Positions 14,157 through 20,537 of a stretch of DNA of 23,344 bases are shown one piece after another. A model generated the notes under the pieces. That model was not told the DNA's origin, searched no databases, and was given only the letters and a program-made list of their open reading frames with translations. Each line of letters begins with the position of its first letter. The stretch's first letter is position 1. The position numbers and the translations under genes are program-made. This stretch comes from a virus: IMG/VR virus record IMGVR_UViG_3300046471_000117, positions 1 to 23,344 of that record, one strand, 5' to 3'.

Positions 14157-14869
14157 ATAATCACCTCATGACTACAATAGATAAAATTCACAAAGACAAT
14201 TTGAGACTGCTCGCCAGAGAATTCGGTGGCGTAGCCGCAGTAGCAAAAGCCCTCGGCAAGAGCTCTTCGCAGTACAGCCAGTGGCTAAATGGATCGGAGA
14301 ACTCCGGGACAGGCAAGCCGAGAGGAATGCGCCCAGCTTCAGCCCGGCACATTGAACAAGCTCTTGGCAAACCAGTCGGCTGGATGGACGCACCGCATCA
14401 TGATCAACTTGATGCGACGTTCGACAGAAACGTGTCTCCGGCCACTGTGGGCGCGCGCGCGATCCCAGTCATATCAGCGATTCAAGCCGGCTTGTTGAAA
14501 GACATGGTGGCGCCCTATGAAGTGGGCGACGGATACGCTTTTGAATATACCGATGAGAAGTTGTCTCGATGGGCTTTTGCTTTCGACATCGAGGGCCTGT
14601 CGATGATGAACGAGTTTCGCCCTGGCGACAGGGTCATCATCGACCCCGAGTTAGCGCCGAATCCTGGCGATTTCGTTGTGGCGAAAAATGGGGGCGACGA
14701 AGCAACGTTTAAAAAGTACCGACCACGTGGCATTGACGAGAGCGGCAACGAAATATTCGAACTGGTTCCCTTGAATGACGACTTCGCAACCTTGCGCAGC
14801 GACACGATGGGTCTTTGGGTTATCGGTGTTATGACGGAGCATCGGAAACGATACCGTCGGGGCGGTTAA
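14150..14869 (+). CDS. CI-like phage repressor with S24 self-cleavage domain
   Basis: A 239-residue repressor. Numbering from the ATG at 14150, residues about 15-80 are a helix-turn-helix domain (LLAREFGGVAAVAKALGKSSSQYSQWLNG). The linker carries the LexA-type cleavage site Ala113-Gly114 in ISAIQAGLL. The S24 peptidase domain has nucleophile Ser151 in EGLSMMNEF and the general-base Lys188 in DEATFKKY. RecA-stimulated self-cleavage after DNA damage should therefore induce the prophage. No ribosome binding site precedes either the ATG at 14150 or the one at 14168. With -10 TACTAT at 14135-14140, transcription would begin near 14147-14150, so leaderless translation from 14150 is plausible, as for lambda cI; 14168 is the alternative. 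It heads an operon with two HIRAN genes. Confidence 0.93.
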   Translation: MLNNHLMTTIDKIHKDNLRLLAREFGGVAAVAKALGKSSSQYSQWLNGSENSGTGKPRGMRPASARHIEQALGKPVGWMDAPHHDQLDATFDRNVSPATVGARAIPVISAIQAGLLKDMVAPYEVGDGYAFEYTDEKLSRWAFAFDIEGLSMMNEFRPGDRVIIDPELAPNPGDFVVAKNGGDEATFKKYRPRGIDESGNEIFELVPLNDDFATLRSDTMGLWVIGVMTEHRKRYRRGG

Positions 14870-15255
14870 TGAAGCGTCTCAAAATCCCGTTTATCAAAGG
14901 TCAAGATCGATTCCAAGTCAATGTAGCTGGCGAAAGCTTTTATCCCGATTCGTTTGCGGCCTTGTGTGGCGCGCGAACCCGCGACGGCATCGCGTTTCCG
15001 GCCCGGGCGCAACTCACACTGGACGACCAAAATGTACACGACAAAAACGCCGTTACGGTAGTGATCGACGGGCACCAAGTGGGTCACCTGCCGCGTGAGG
15101 CTGCGCGAGCTTTCCGGCGAACGGTGCGTTATGGAGATTTGGCAGTTCACGAAACATTCGAATGCGCAGCACTAATTAACGGCGGCTGGGACCGAGGCGG
15201 CGGCGATGCTGGACACTTCGGCGTCAAGCTGGATTTAGCACTCTTTGACGATTAA
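14869..15255 (+). CDS. HIRAN-domain protein A, co-transcribed with the repressor
   Basis: I start at the ATG at 14869, which overlaps the repressor stop as TAATG (128 residues); the longer frame from 14815 lies inside the repressor gene. Residues about 14-95 match the HIRAN pattern: FQVNVAGESFY, TLDDQNVHDKNAVTVVI, GHQVGHLPREAARAFRR. HIRAN domains bind DNA ends or damaged and stalled-fork DNA, and in bacteria occur alone or fused to helicases and nucleases. The rest, ALINGGWDRGGGDAGHFGVKLDL in outline, is a conserved beta tail shared with the next gene. There are no catalytic motifs, so it likely acts by binding DNA or a partner. Expression from the repressor operon means it would be made in the lysogen. 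Confidence 0.8.
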   Translation: MKRLKIPFIKGQDRFQVNVAGESFYPDSFAALCGARTRDGIAFPARAQLTLDDQNVHDKNAVTVVIDGHQVGHLPREAARAFRRTVRYGDLAVHETFECAALINGGWDRGGGDAGHFGVKLDLALFDD

Positions 15256-15270
15256 CGGAGGACAAGCAAA

Positions 15271-15651
15271 ATGGACGTTCCAAGCATTACCGGCCCGGGA
15301 AATTTCGATATCGAAGTGGTTGGCGAAAGCTACTACCTCAAGAATTTTGAAAAAATATGCGGCCCACGCTGCGCGGATGGAGTCAACCTCGATGTCAAAG
15401 CCATACTAACGCTGGAAGACTCCAACCAGTACGACAAAAAAGCAGTTCAGGTAACGATCAACGGTCACGCCGTTGGCTATCTAGCGAAAGACATAGCGAG
15501 GGAGTTCCGCGGCGCGATAAAAGCTGGAGGGCTATCGGCATACACATCATTTGAATGTGACGCTATCGTCCGCGGCGGCTGGGATGACGGCAAGGGAGAT
15601 CGTGGCCATTACGGTGTATGGCTAGATATACCTCAGGATGACGACGACTAA
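15271..15651 (+). CDS. HIRAN-domain protein B, paralogue of the preceding gene
   Basis: A 126-residue protein with a strong GGAGG ribosome binding site about 9 nt before the ATG. It aligns without gaps over about 115 residues to the preceding protein, with roughly 45 percent identity counted by eye: VxGESxY, TLxDxNxxDKxAVxV, GHxVGxL, ARxFR, FEC, GGWD, GHxGVxLD. It therefore arose by tandem duplication of a HIRAN gene and has since diverged. The C-terminus ends in an acidic DDDDD-type tail (PQDDDD). There is no enzymatic motif. It is followed by an intrinsic terminator, so the repressor and the HIRAN pair form a closed unit. Likely a lysogen-expressed accessory protein; exact role unknown. Confidence 0.82.
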   Translation: MDVPSITGPGNFDIEVVGESYYLKNFEKICGPRCADGVNLDVKAILTLEDSNQYDKKAVQVTINGHAVGYLAKDIAREFRGAIKAGGLSAYTSFECDAIVRGGWDDGKGDRGHYGVWLDIPQDDDD

Positions 15652-15728
15652 GAGACAGCGGCACTGTCGATCCCACCCTACTCAAGTGTCAGCGCGTAAG
15701 CCAAATTCAGTTCTCCATCATTTCTTCG

Positions 15729-15752
15729 ACCCGCGTAAGGCGGGTTTTTTTT
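15729..15752 (+). terminator. Intrinsic terminator of the repressor-HIRAN operon
   Basis: A perfect 6-bp stem ACCCGC / GCGGGT with a 5-nt loop is followed by seven further T on the plus strand. It lies about 78 nt after the second HIRAN gene and separates this operon from the operator-controlled promoter downstream. Confidence 0.88.
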
Positions 15753-15792
15753 CGGGCCACGAAGACTTAACTACACCATCAGGATGGGATAT

Positions 15793-15844
15793 TTAGCCTA
15801 AGGCTAAAAATAAATTTGCACGAAAGTTAGCCTTAGGCTAAAGT
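15793..15844 (+). promoter_or_regulatory. Second repressor-controlled promoter, distal operators O4-O5
   Basis: Two perfect palindromes, TTAGCCTAAGGCTAA (15793-15807) and TTAGCCTTAGGCTAA (15827-15841), match the cI/cro operators. Between and across them lies a rightward promoter: -35 TTGCAC (15816-15821), a 17-bp spacer, -10 TAAAGT (15839-15844). O5 covers the spacer and most of the -10. The distances operator-8 bp-(-35)-5 bp-operator are the same as at the cro promoter. This promoter feeds the operon at 15878-19849, so that operon should be off in the lysogen and on after induction. Confidence 0.85.
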
Positions 15845-15877
15845 GGTCGAATTCGAGTCCACTTCCTGAGGCGAGCA

Positions 15878-16033
15878 ATGCATACCTTCACTGTCACGAT
15901 CCGTACCGGCACGACTACCTATAAGTACCCAGCCATTGCTACGTCGATTTCCGCCGCTCACGTAGCCGCTGAGGCCACACAGGGCGATGAGCCATTCGGC
16001 ATCACCGTCATTCCAGCACCGAGCGTCCAATGA
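15878..16033 (+). CDS. Small phage protein (51 aa), first gene of the distal operon
   Basis: ATG at 15878 with GAGG about 6 nt upstream; the frame runs 51 codons to TGA at 16031-16033. It starts MHTFTVTIRTGTTTYKYPAI and continues SISAAHVAAEATQGDEPFGITVIPAP, suggesting two beta strands flanking a helix. The TGA overlaps the next ATG as ATGA, and the gene begins 27 nt after the predicted transcription start, which is strong support that it is real despite its size. Proteins of this sort are common as unnamed leaders in phage early operons. No function can be assigned. Confidence 0.8.
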   Translation: MHTFTVTIRTGTTTYKYPAIATSISAAHVAAEATQGDEPFGITVIPAPSVQ

Positions 16034-16257
16034 ACGCCGGCCAGTACCGGAAGGCAATTGACCTTGCCATCGCCATTGCCACAGACGCGAACGAAGACGG
16101 CCAGGCGCCATCGAACGTCACCCAAATGTGCTGTTTCATCGGCGCACTCGCCGGTGCAATCAGCAACGGCGACCCTGCGCTGGCGAAGCGCATAAAGCAG
16201 GTTGGCCAGCGTGCGATCGCGGCAGGACAACCTGCAATCGCTGACGCGGACGCCTGA
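16030..16257 (+). CDS. Small helical phage protein (75 aa)
   Basis: A 75-residue Ala-rich, probably all-helical protein (MNAGQYRKAIDLAIAIATDA, then CCFIGALAGAISNGDPALAKRIKQVGQRAIAAG). It is coupled on both sides, with ATGA overlap to the upstream gene and TGATG overlap to the downstream gene. It has no own ribosome binding site, so translation probably depends on the upstream gene. The stretch MCCFIGALAGAISNG is moderately hydrophobic but too short and polar for a sure membrane helix. Function unknown. Confidence 0.75.
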   Translation: MNAGQYRKAIDLAIAIATDANEDGQAPSNVTQMCCFIGALAGAISNGDPALAKRIKQVGQRAIAAGQPAIADADA

Positions 16258-16589
16258 TGCCGACCACCGCCACCAGGCCGAAGCAAGCGGCGGCGCCGAT
16301 CGGCACCGGCCACCTGCACAAGGCGCTCGAAGATTCGCGCGACCATGCCCGATTGGATGACTTCTGCGCGACGATGGACTGCACCGCGGCCGACGTCTCC
16401 GCCGATGGTATCCACCTGGACATCCTCCGCGTGCTCGACGTGATGCGCGGCCGCGGCTACCAGGTGAGCGCGCCACTCAAACCACCACACCAGCCACGCC
16501 GCGACCTGACGACGTGGCTCGTCGACGTCACCCTTCCGAACAACGGCCCGACCCTGCGGCTGGCGTTCGTCACGCCCAACGCTTCTTAA
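16257..16589 (+). CDS. Unknown phage protein (110 aa)
   Basis: Coupled to the previous gene by TGATG. The first about 30 residues are Thr/Ala/Lys/Gly rich (MPTTATRPKQAAAPIGTGHL), probably disordered. A helical middle (DHARLDDFCATMDCTAADVSADGIHLDILRVLDVMRGRGYQV) is followed by a beta-like end (TTWLVDVTLPNNGPTLRLAFV). The order helix bundle then beta hairpin recalls small DNA- or protein-binding adaptors, but no family is recognised. It precedes the ParB-like gene by 17 nt. Confidence 0.72.
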   Translation: MPTTATRPKQAAAPIGTGHLHKALEDSRDHARLDDFCATMDCTAADVSADGIHLDILRVLDVMRGRGYQVSAPLKPPHQPRRDLTTWLVDVTLPNNGPTLRLAFVTPNAS

Positions 16590-16606
16590 CCCAATTGGAG
16601 AATCTC

Positions 16607-18550
16607 ATGACTGCGCCAGACACCGCCGCGCCCATCATTGCGCCAACCAGCAAGCCTTCATTCGGCGATATCCCGCTCGACTGCATCCGCGCGTCCACCA
16701 CCAACCCCCGCAAGATCTTCGACGAGATCCACCTGCAGGACCTCGCCAACAGCATCAAGACGCAGGGCGTCGCCCAGCCTATCCTGGTGCGCCCCGTCGA
16801 GGTGATCGACGACATCACGTACTTCGAGATCGTCGCCGGCGAGCGCCGCTTCCGCGCGTCCCGCATCGCTGGCATGCCAACCGTGCCGGCAATCGTTCGT
16901 GAACTGTCCGACCGCCAGGCGTACGAAATCCAGGTGCTGGAAAACCTGCAGCGGGTAGACCTGCACCCGCTTGAAGAGGCCGAAGGTTTCGAGGTCATGA
17001 TGGCGACGTACGGCGACACCGCCGACGAGCTGGCCGCGAAGATCGGCAAGAGTCGCGCCTACATCTACGCCAGCCTGAAACTGTGCGCGCTCGAGCCAGC
17101 TGTCCGAAAATTCTTCTACGCCGGCGAACTGACCAAGTCGACTGCTCTGCTCGTCGCACGCATCCCGGTCAAAACATTCCAGATGAAGTGCGCGGAAGAG
17201 ATCACCGGCTCTTACAACGGTGCGATGTCGACGCGCAACGCTGCCGCGCACATCGAGCGCAACTACATGCTGGATTTGAAGAAGGCAGTTTTCAAGCCAT
17301 CCGACGCAGATCTCTATCCTCAGGCCGGTCCGTGCACCACGTGCCCGAAGCGCACCGGCAACCAGCCGGAAATTTTTACCGACGTGAATGCAGACGTCTG
17401 CACTGACTCGATCTGCTTCAAGGCCAAAGAAGGCAGTCACTTCATGCGGATCAAGGCAGTGGCCACGGCAAAAGGTCAGACCGTGCTTAGTGGCGTCGAG
17501 GCCAAAAAGATCATGCCGAATTGGTACGGTGAACTGAAAGGCTATGTCAAGCTGGATGAGACAAATTTCGATGACAAGGACCGCCGTACCTATCGCGAAA
17601 TTCTTGGAAAGAAAAAGCCGTCCGTAGCTCTGCTGGAAAACCCCCACTCGGAGGGATTCATCGAAGTTATCAGCGTGACGGACGTTGCGCCGATTCTAGA
17701 AGAGCTTGGGATCAAGAGCCGCAAGAAGACTGCTGACGACGAAGAAGCCAGCAAGACGCGAGAGAAGGAACTCGCCGCCAAAGGCAGGCTTGAGCAGGAA
17801 TTCCGTCAGCAATTATTCGAAGCCAATCACCATGCCTCGCTGATGATGAACCTCATCGATCCGGACTTGCGCCTGGTGGCCAAGCAGTTATTCAGCCGAC
17901 TGGGCGGCGGCACCATTCCACAGACTACGGTCATGCGTTTGCATGGCTGGGAGAAAGGCGAAAACTACGGCTCGTCCAAGATCAGCGACGCCATCGAAGC
18001 CTTCGAGCCAGCGCAGTTGAACCAATTCATCCGCGACTGCGTACTGTGCGGCGAGCTTGAAACGTATTCGTACACGCCCAATGAGCCCCCGAAAAACCTG
18101 CTTGCGTTCGCCGAGCGCGCCAAGGTCGACGCGAAGGGAATTCGCGCAACGCTGACCGCAGCTGCCAAAGCCAAAGCCGATGCGAAAAAGAAGTCCGCCG
18201 ACAGCAAGGCCGCGAAGGCAGCGAAAGCGCTGGCCACCGCCGAACCGGAATACATTGCGCCGACGCCGGCAGCTCCAATCGCGAAGAAGGCGGCGAAAAC
18301 TGCAGCAGTGCCGGCGAAGAAAACCGCGACTGCGCCGACCAAAAAACCCGTCGTCAAATCCAAGGCAGCAGCCGCAACTGCGCCCGTCGTCGCCGCGACG
18401 CCGGCGGCCGCGATCGAAGAGAAAGGGCCTGCGCGCATCCCTGACGCTGCCAGTTGGCCGTTCCCGACATCGAGCCGACAGTTTGGTCTCGATCCGCAGC
18501 CAGAAACCACCACCCCGCAAATTGAAGCCATCCAGGAGATCGCAGCATGA
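16607..18550 (+). CDS. ParB/Srx-domain protein with cysteine cluster and lysine/alanine-rich tail
   Basis: I start at the ATG at 16607 (MTAPDTAAPIIAPTS), preceded by TTGGAG 6 nt away; the upstream extension overlaps the preceding gene. The product is 647 residues. Residues about 20-115 are a ParB/Srx domain with NPRKIF, QPILVRP and the signature GERRFRA (78-84), the CTP-binding motif of ParB proteins. Residues about 125-165 are the ParB-type helix-turn-helix (ELAAKIGKSRAYIYASLKL). Cys243, Cys246, Cys265 and Cys270 look like a zinc site. Residues about 510-615 are a low-complexity Lys/Ala tail like histone H1, probably binding DNA non-specifically. No ParA is visible in the window. It may act in phage DNA handling after induction rather than in partition. 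It overlaps the next gene by 4 nt. Confidence 0.88.
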   Translation: MTAPDTAAPIIAPTSKPSFGDIPLDCIRASTTNPRKIFDEIHLQDLANSIKTQGVAQPILVRPVEVIDDITYFEIVAGERRFRASRIAGMPTVPAIVRELSDRQAYEIQVLENLQRVDLHPLEEAEGFEVMMATYGDTADELAAKIGKSRAYIYASLKLCALEPAVRKFFYAGELTKSTALLVARIPVKTFQMKCAEEITGSYNGAMSTRNAAAHIERNYMLDLKKAVFKPSDADLYPQAGPCTTCPKRTGNQPEIFTDVNADVCTDSICFKAKEGSHFMRIKAVATAKGQTVLSGVEAKKIMPNWYGELKGYVKLDETNFDDKDRRTYREILGKKKPSVALLENPHSEGFIEVISVTDVAPILEELGIKSRKKTADDEEASKTREKELAAKGRLEQEFRQQLFEANHHASLMMNLIDPDLRLVAKQLFSRLGGGTIPQTTVMRLHGWEKGENYGSSKISDAIEAFEPAQLNQFIRDCVLCGELETYSYTPNEPPKNLLAFAERAKVDAKGIRATLTAAAKAKADAKKKSADSKAAKAAKALATAEPEYIAPTPAAPIAKKAAKTAAVPAKKTATAPTKKPVVKSKAAAATAPVVAATPAAAIEEKGPARIPDAASWPFPTSSRQFGLDPQPETTTPQIEAIQEIAA

Positions 18551-19260
18551 AAACCTTATTCACCGCCATCAAAGCATTCTTCCGCGGCCTGCAGCCGGTT
18601 CTCGTCGGCCCGACAGAGCGGCCGTCCAGCAACTGCGGCAACATCAACGCCCTGCTGTTGCATCTATGCGACTACGACACCGAACTGCACGCGTGGGTGC
18701 TGCGCTGGCTTGCCTACCCGCTGCGCAATCCCGGCGCCAAGATGGCCACGTGCCTGCTCGTCAACGGCGACCAGGGCACCGGCAAGTCGCTCTTCTTCGA
18801 TAACGTCATGTCCGGCATCTACGGCGCCGCCGCCAGGACCGTGGCCCCGCATCGTTTGGAACCGCAGGCCCTACCGGCTTGGACAAATGACGCCCGATTC
18901 GTCATTGTCGACGGCCGCTACTCGGACGCATCGATGGGGCACCTGAAGCACCTAGTCACTGACTCCGCTATCTACGCGGTCGCTGCCAGCAAGCGATCGG
19001 CGACGCTGCAGCCGAATCACATGAACTTTGTATTTTGCACAGGAGAGGTCGATTTCCTGCCAGTCGAGGTGGCCAACCGGCGCTTTGTCGTAATAGAGGC
19101 CCCGCCGCCGCAGCACCGCCGCTTTTACGAGGCCGCCCACTACGAGATCGAGAACGGCGGCGTGGAGGTCTTCCGCGAATATTTGCTCACTCGCCTCGAC
19201 ATGGGCGACTTCAACGCCACCACGGCCCCGCCAGTTGCCCGCGTGCGGAAGGTGGCGTAA
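18547..19260 (+). CDS. Stand-alone DUF5906-type helicase-like protein with altered catalytic motifs
   Basis: A 237-residue protein that aligns with the helicase core of the 911-aa primase-helicase in this same window: RWLAYPLRNPGAKM is shared, then Walker A GDQGTGKS (74-81), MNFVF, and the LDMGDFN end. Key residues differ. The Walker B segment reads FVIVDG, so Gly123 stands where the large protein has Glu671. The sensor-1 segment reads FVFCTGE instead of FVFLSNE, replacing the Asn. The arginine-finger region NRRF is kept. It lacks the Toprim domain and the C-terminal DNA-binding part. It may bind ATP without efficient hydrolysis, acting as a regulator or partner of the replicative helicase. 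It is ATGA-coupled to the ParB-like gene and TAATG-coupled to the next gene. Confidence 0.85.
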   Translation: MKTLFTAIKAFFRGLQPVLVGPTERPSSNCGNINALLLHLCDYDTELHAWVLRWLAYPLRNPGAKMATCLLVNGDQGTGKSLFFDNVMSGIYGAAARTVAPHRLEPQALPAWTNDARFVIVDGRYSDASMGHLKHLVTDSAIYAVAASKRSATLQPNHMNFVFCTGEVDFLPVEVANRRFVVIEAPPPQHRRFYEAAHYEIENGGVEVFREYLLTRLDMGDFNATTAPPVARVRKVA

Positions 19261-19628
19261 TGATGAATGCAATTCCGGAAATGACAGAACCGTTGGGACG
19301 GTACTGGCGCCAACCCGCTGACATCCGCGAAGCGCCAATGGACGACTTGCATGTGCTGCTCACGGCCCAGCAGTTTGATGGTCTGCCAGAGTATTCAAGT
19401 ACCTATCCATCAGGCACCTACGACGGCAAATGCTGGAAACGCCAAGGTGACGTGGAATGGTACTTGTGCTGGTATCGCCCCCACAGCCAGCCCGGGAAAA
19501 TTGGCATTGGGTTTCGAACCATTTTGGAAGTCAATGCGGAAGCCCTGCCATCCGCGGTAGACAACCTTGAGTCGGTGCGCCAAGGACTGCGCCAAGCGCT
19601 CATAGCCGCACGGGAAGCGAAAAAATGA
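19260..19628 (+). CDS. Unknown phage protein (122 aa)
   Basis: The start at 19260 overlaps the previous stop as TAATG, with GGAAGG upstream. The longer frame from 19035 is inside the helicase-like gene. It begins MMNAIPEMTEPLGRYWRQP. Residues about 25-90 look like a compact alpha/beta domain with many aromatics (CWKRQGDVEWYLCWYRPHSQPGK, then GIGFRTILEV). The end is an amphipathic helix (LESVRQGLRQALIAAREAKK). No membrane segment is seen. It is coupled to the following AlpA gene by ATGA. The family is not recognised. As the gene between a helicase-like and an excisionase-type protein, it may serve prophage excision or early lytic functions. Confidence 0.72.
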   Translation: MMNAIPEMTEPLGRYWRQPADIREAPMDDLHVLLTAQQFDGLPEYSSTYPSGTYDGKCWKRQGDVEWYLCWYRPHSQPGKIGIGFRTILEVNAEALPSAVDNLESVRQGLRQALIAAREAKK

Positions 19629-19849
19629 TGAAGCCTCTCTACCTTGAACTGCCAGCCGTCGCCGAGGTCATCGCCCTTGCGCCGGCGACGATCCAGCGCT
19701 GCGTGCGTGAAGGCACCTTCCCAGCGCCGCGCCAGATCTCCGGCCGGCGCGTTGGCTGGCTGGTGCGCGAACTGGAGGAGTGGGCGGAGAGCCGCCCGAA
19801 ATCCGAGCTGCCGCCTCCCAGTAATACTATGCGGCGTACCAACGCGTGA
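19625..19849 (+). CDS. AlpA-family MerR-like regulator / excisionase
   Basis: A 74-residue protein with the short MerR-like winged-helix pattern of AlpA and phage excisionases: LPAVAEVIALAPATIQRCVREGTFPAPRQISGRRVGWLVRELEEWAES in outline. The recognition helix lies at APATIQRCVREG and the wing at RQISGRRVGWLV. AlpA-type proteins activate integrase genes or bend DNA at the attachment site to favour excision. It is the last gene of the operator-controlled rightward operon, so it would be made on induction, exactly when the P4-like integrase further right needs a directionality factor. A bidirectional terminator follows. Family call is firm; excisionase role is inferred from context. Confidence 0.88.
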   Translation: MMKPLYLELPAVAEVIALAPATIQRCVREGTFPAPRQISGRRVGWLVRELEEWAESRPKSELPPPSNTMRRTNA

Positions 19850-19856
19850 CCCAATA

Positions 19857-19886
19857 GAAAAGCCCGCTTAACGCGGGCTTTCTTTA
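19857..19886. terminator. Bidirectional intrinsic terminator
   Basis: A 7-bp stem AGCCCGC / GCGGGCT with a 5-nt loop, with A-tract on the left (AAAA) and T-tract on the right (TTTCTTT). It can end both the rightward operon after the AlpA gene and the leftward Fic cassette, whose last stop is at 19899. Confidence 0.85.
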
Positions 19887-19898
19887 AAAGAAGTTTCT

Positions 19899-20531
19899 TT
19901 AACCGATAATACATTTTAGCAACACTGCGCTTAGCGGCTTTGGGTCGCCCCGACGATGCGCGTAAATCGCACTGTCATAGGGAGGCCGATCATCAAGCTC
20001 CCATTTTGCTGGAATAATATTGACAACGCCCATCATCCTAAGAAAAAGAACTCGGCCAATGTGCCCATTTCCATTTGCATAGGGATGAGTAGTCAGAAAC
20101 CGAACTAACAAGGTACCTAAAATCTCGACAAGCTTAACGAGAAGAACAGCATGGTTCGCGTCAGCTCTGTTAAACATTTTATCGAAATAAACAGCCGCCG
20201 CCAGAAACTGCTTGTCGAACAATGCCATTTCGCGCGGCACAAGTGCTGGGGGCAAGCCAACCTTCGGATCGGACTTAATACCTACTGGGTAAATTTTCAG
20301 CACATCAAAATTACTGCCTCGATAATTTCCAGCATAAAAAGGAAAATGTCTGGGCGTAAACTGCCGAAAAATATACTTGTGAGCCAAACAAGTTGTCTTG
20401 CATCGGGGTGAATCGAATTCTTTTGGCAACTCAAGCAATGCAGCGCCTAACCGGACACATCGATCTCTTAAAACTTTCCGTTGGGGATGAGTATCATATT
20501 CCCAATTCATCGGGTTATCGTGATATCTCAT
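19899..20531 (-). CDS. Fic-domain protein with variant motif HPYANGNGHIGR
   Basis: A 210-residue protein, last gene of a three-gene leftward cassette. The Fic core has catalytic His149 in HPYANGNGHIGR (149-160). The canonical motif is HPFx(D/E)GNGRxxR, so here Asn153 replaces the acidic metal ligand and His157 replaces the first Arg, while His149, GNG and Arg160 are kept. Upstream FYAGNYRGSNF (about 65-75) is the typical Fic flap-side segment. Fic proteins transfer AMP or other nucleotide groups to protein hydroxyls. The altered residues suggest changed chemistry or cofactor use. No obvious (S/T)xxxE(G/N) inhibitory helix is visible in the protein. The first ATG (20531) lies 6 nt after the previous stop and has only a poor ribosome binding site; Met8 is an alternative. 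AT-richer than the phage genes. Confidence 0.85.
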   Translation of the reverse strand: MRYHDNPMNWEYDTHPQRKVLRDRCVRLGAALLELPKEFDSPRCKTTCLAHKYIFRQFTPRHFPFYAGNYRGSNFDVLKIYPVGIKSDPKVGLPPALVPREMALFDKQFLAAAVYFDKMFNRADANHAVLLVKLVEILGTLLVRFLTTHPYANGNGHIGRVLFLRMMGVVNIIPAKWELDDRPPYDSAIYAHRRGDPKPLSAVLLKCIIG

Positions 20532-20537
20532 CCTAAC

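Noticed and set aside
14815-14868. Upstream start for HIRAN protein A
   Set aside because: Would extend into the repressor coding sequence; HIRAN similarity starts after the TAATG-coupled ATG at 14869.
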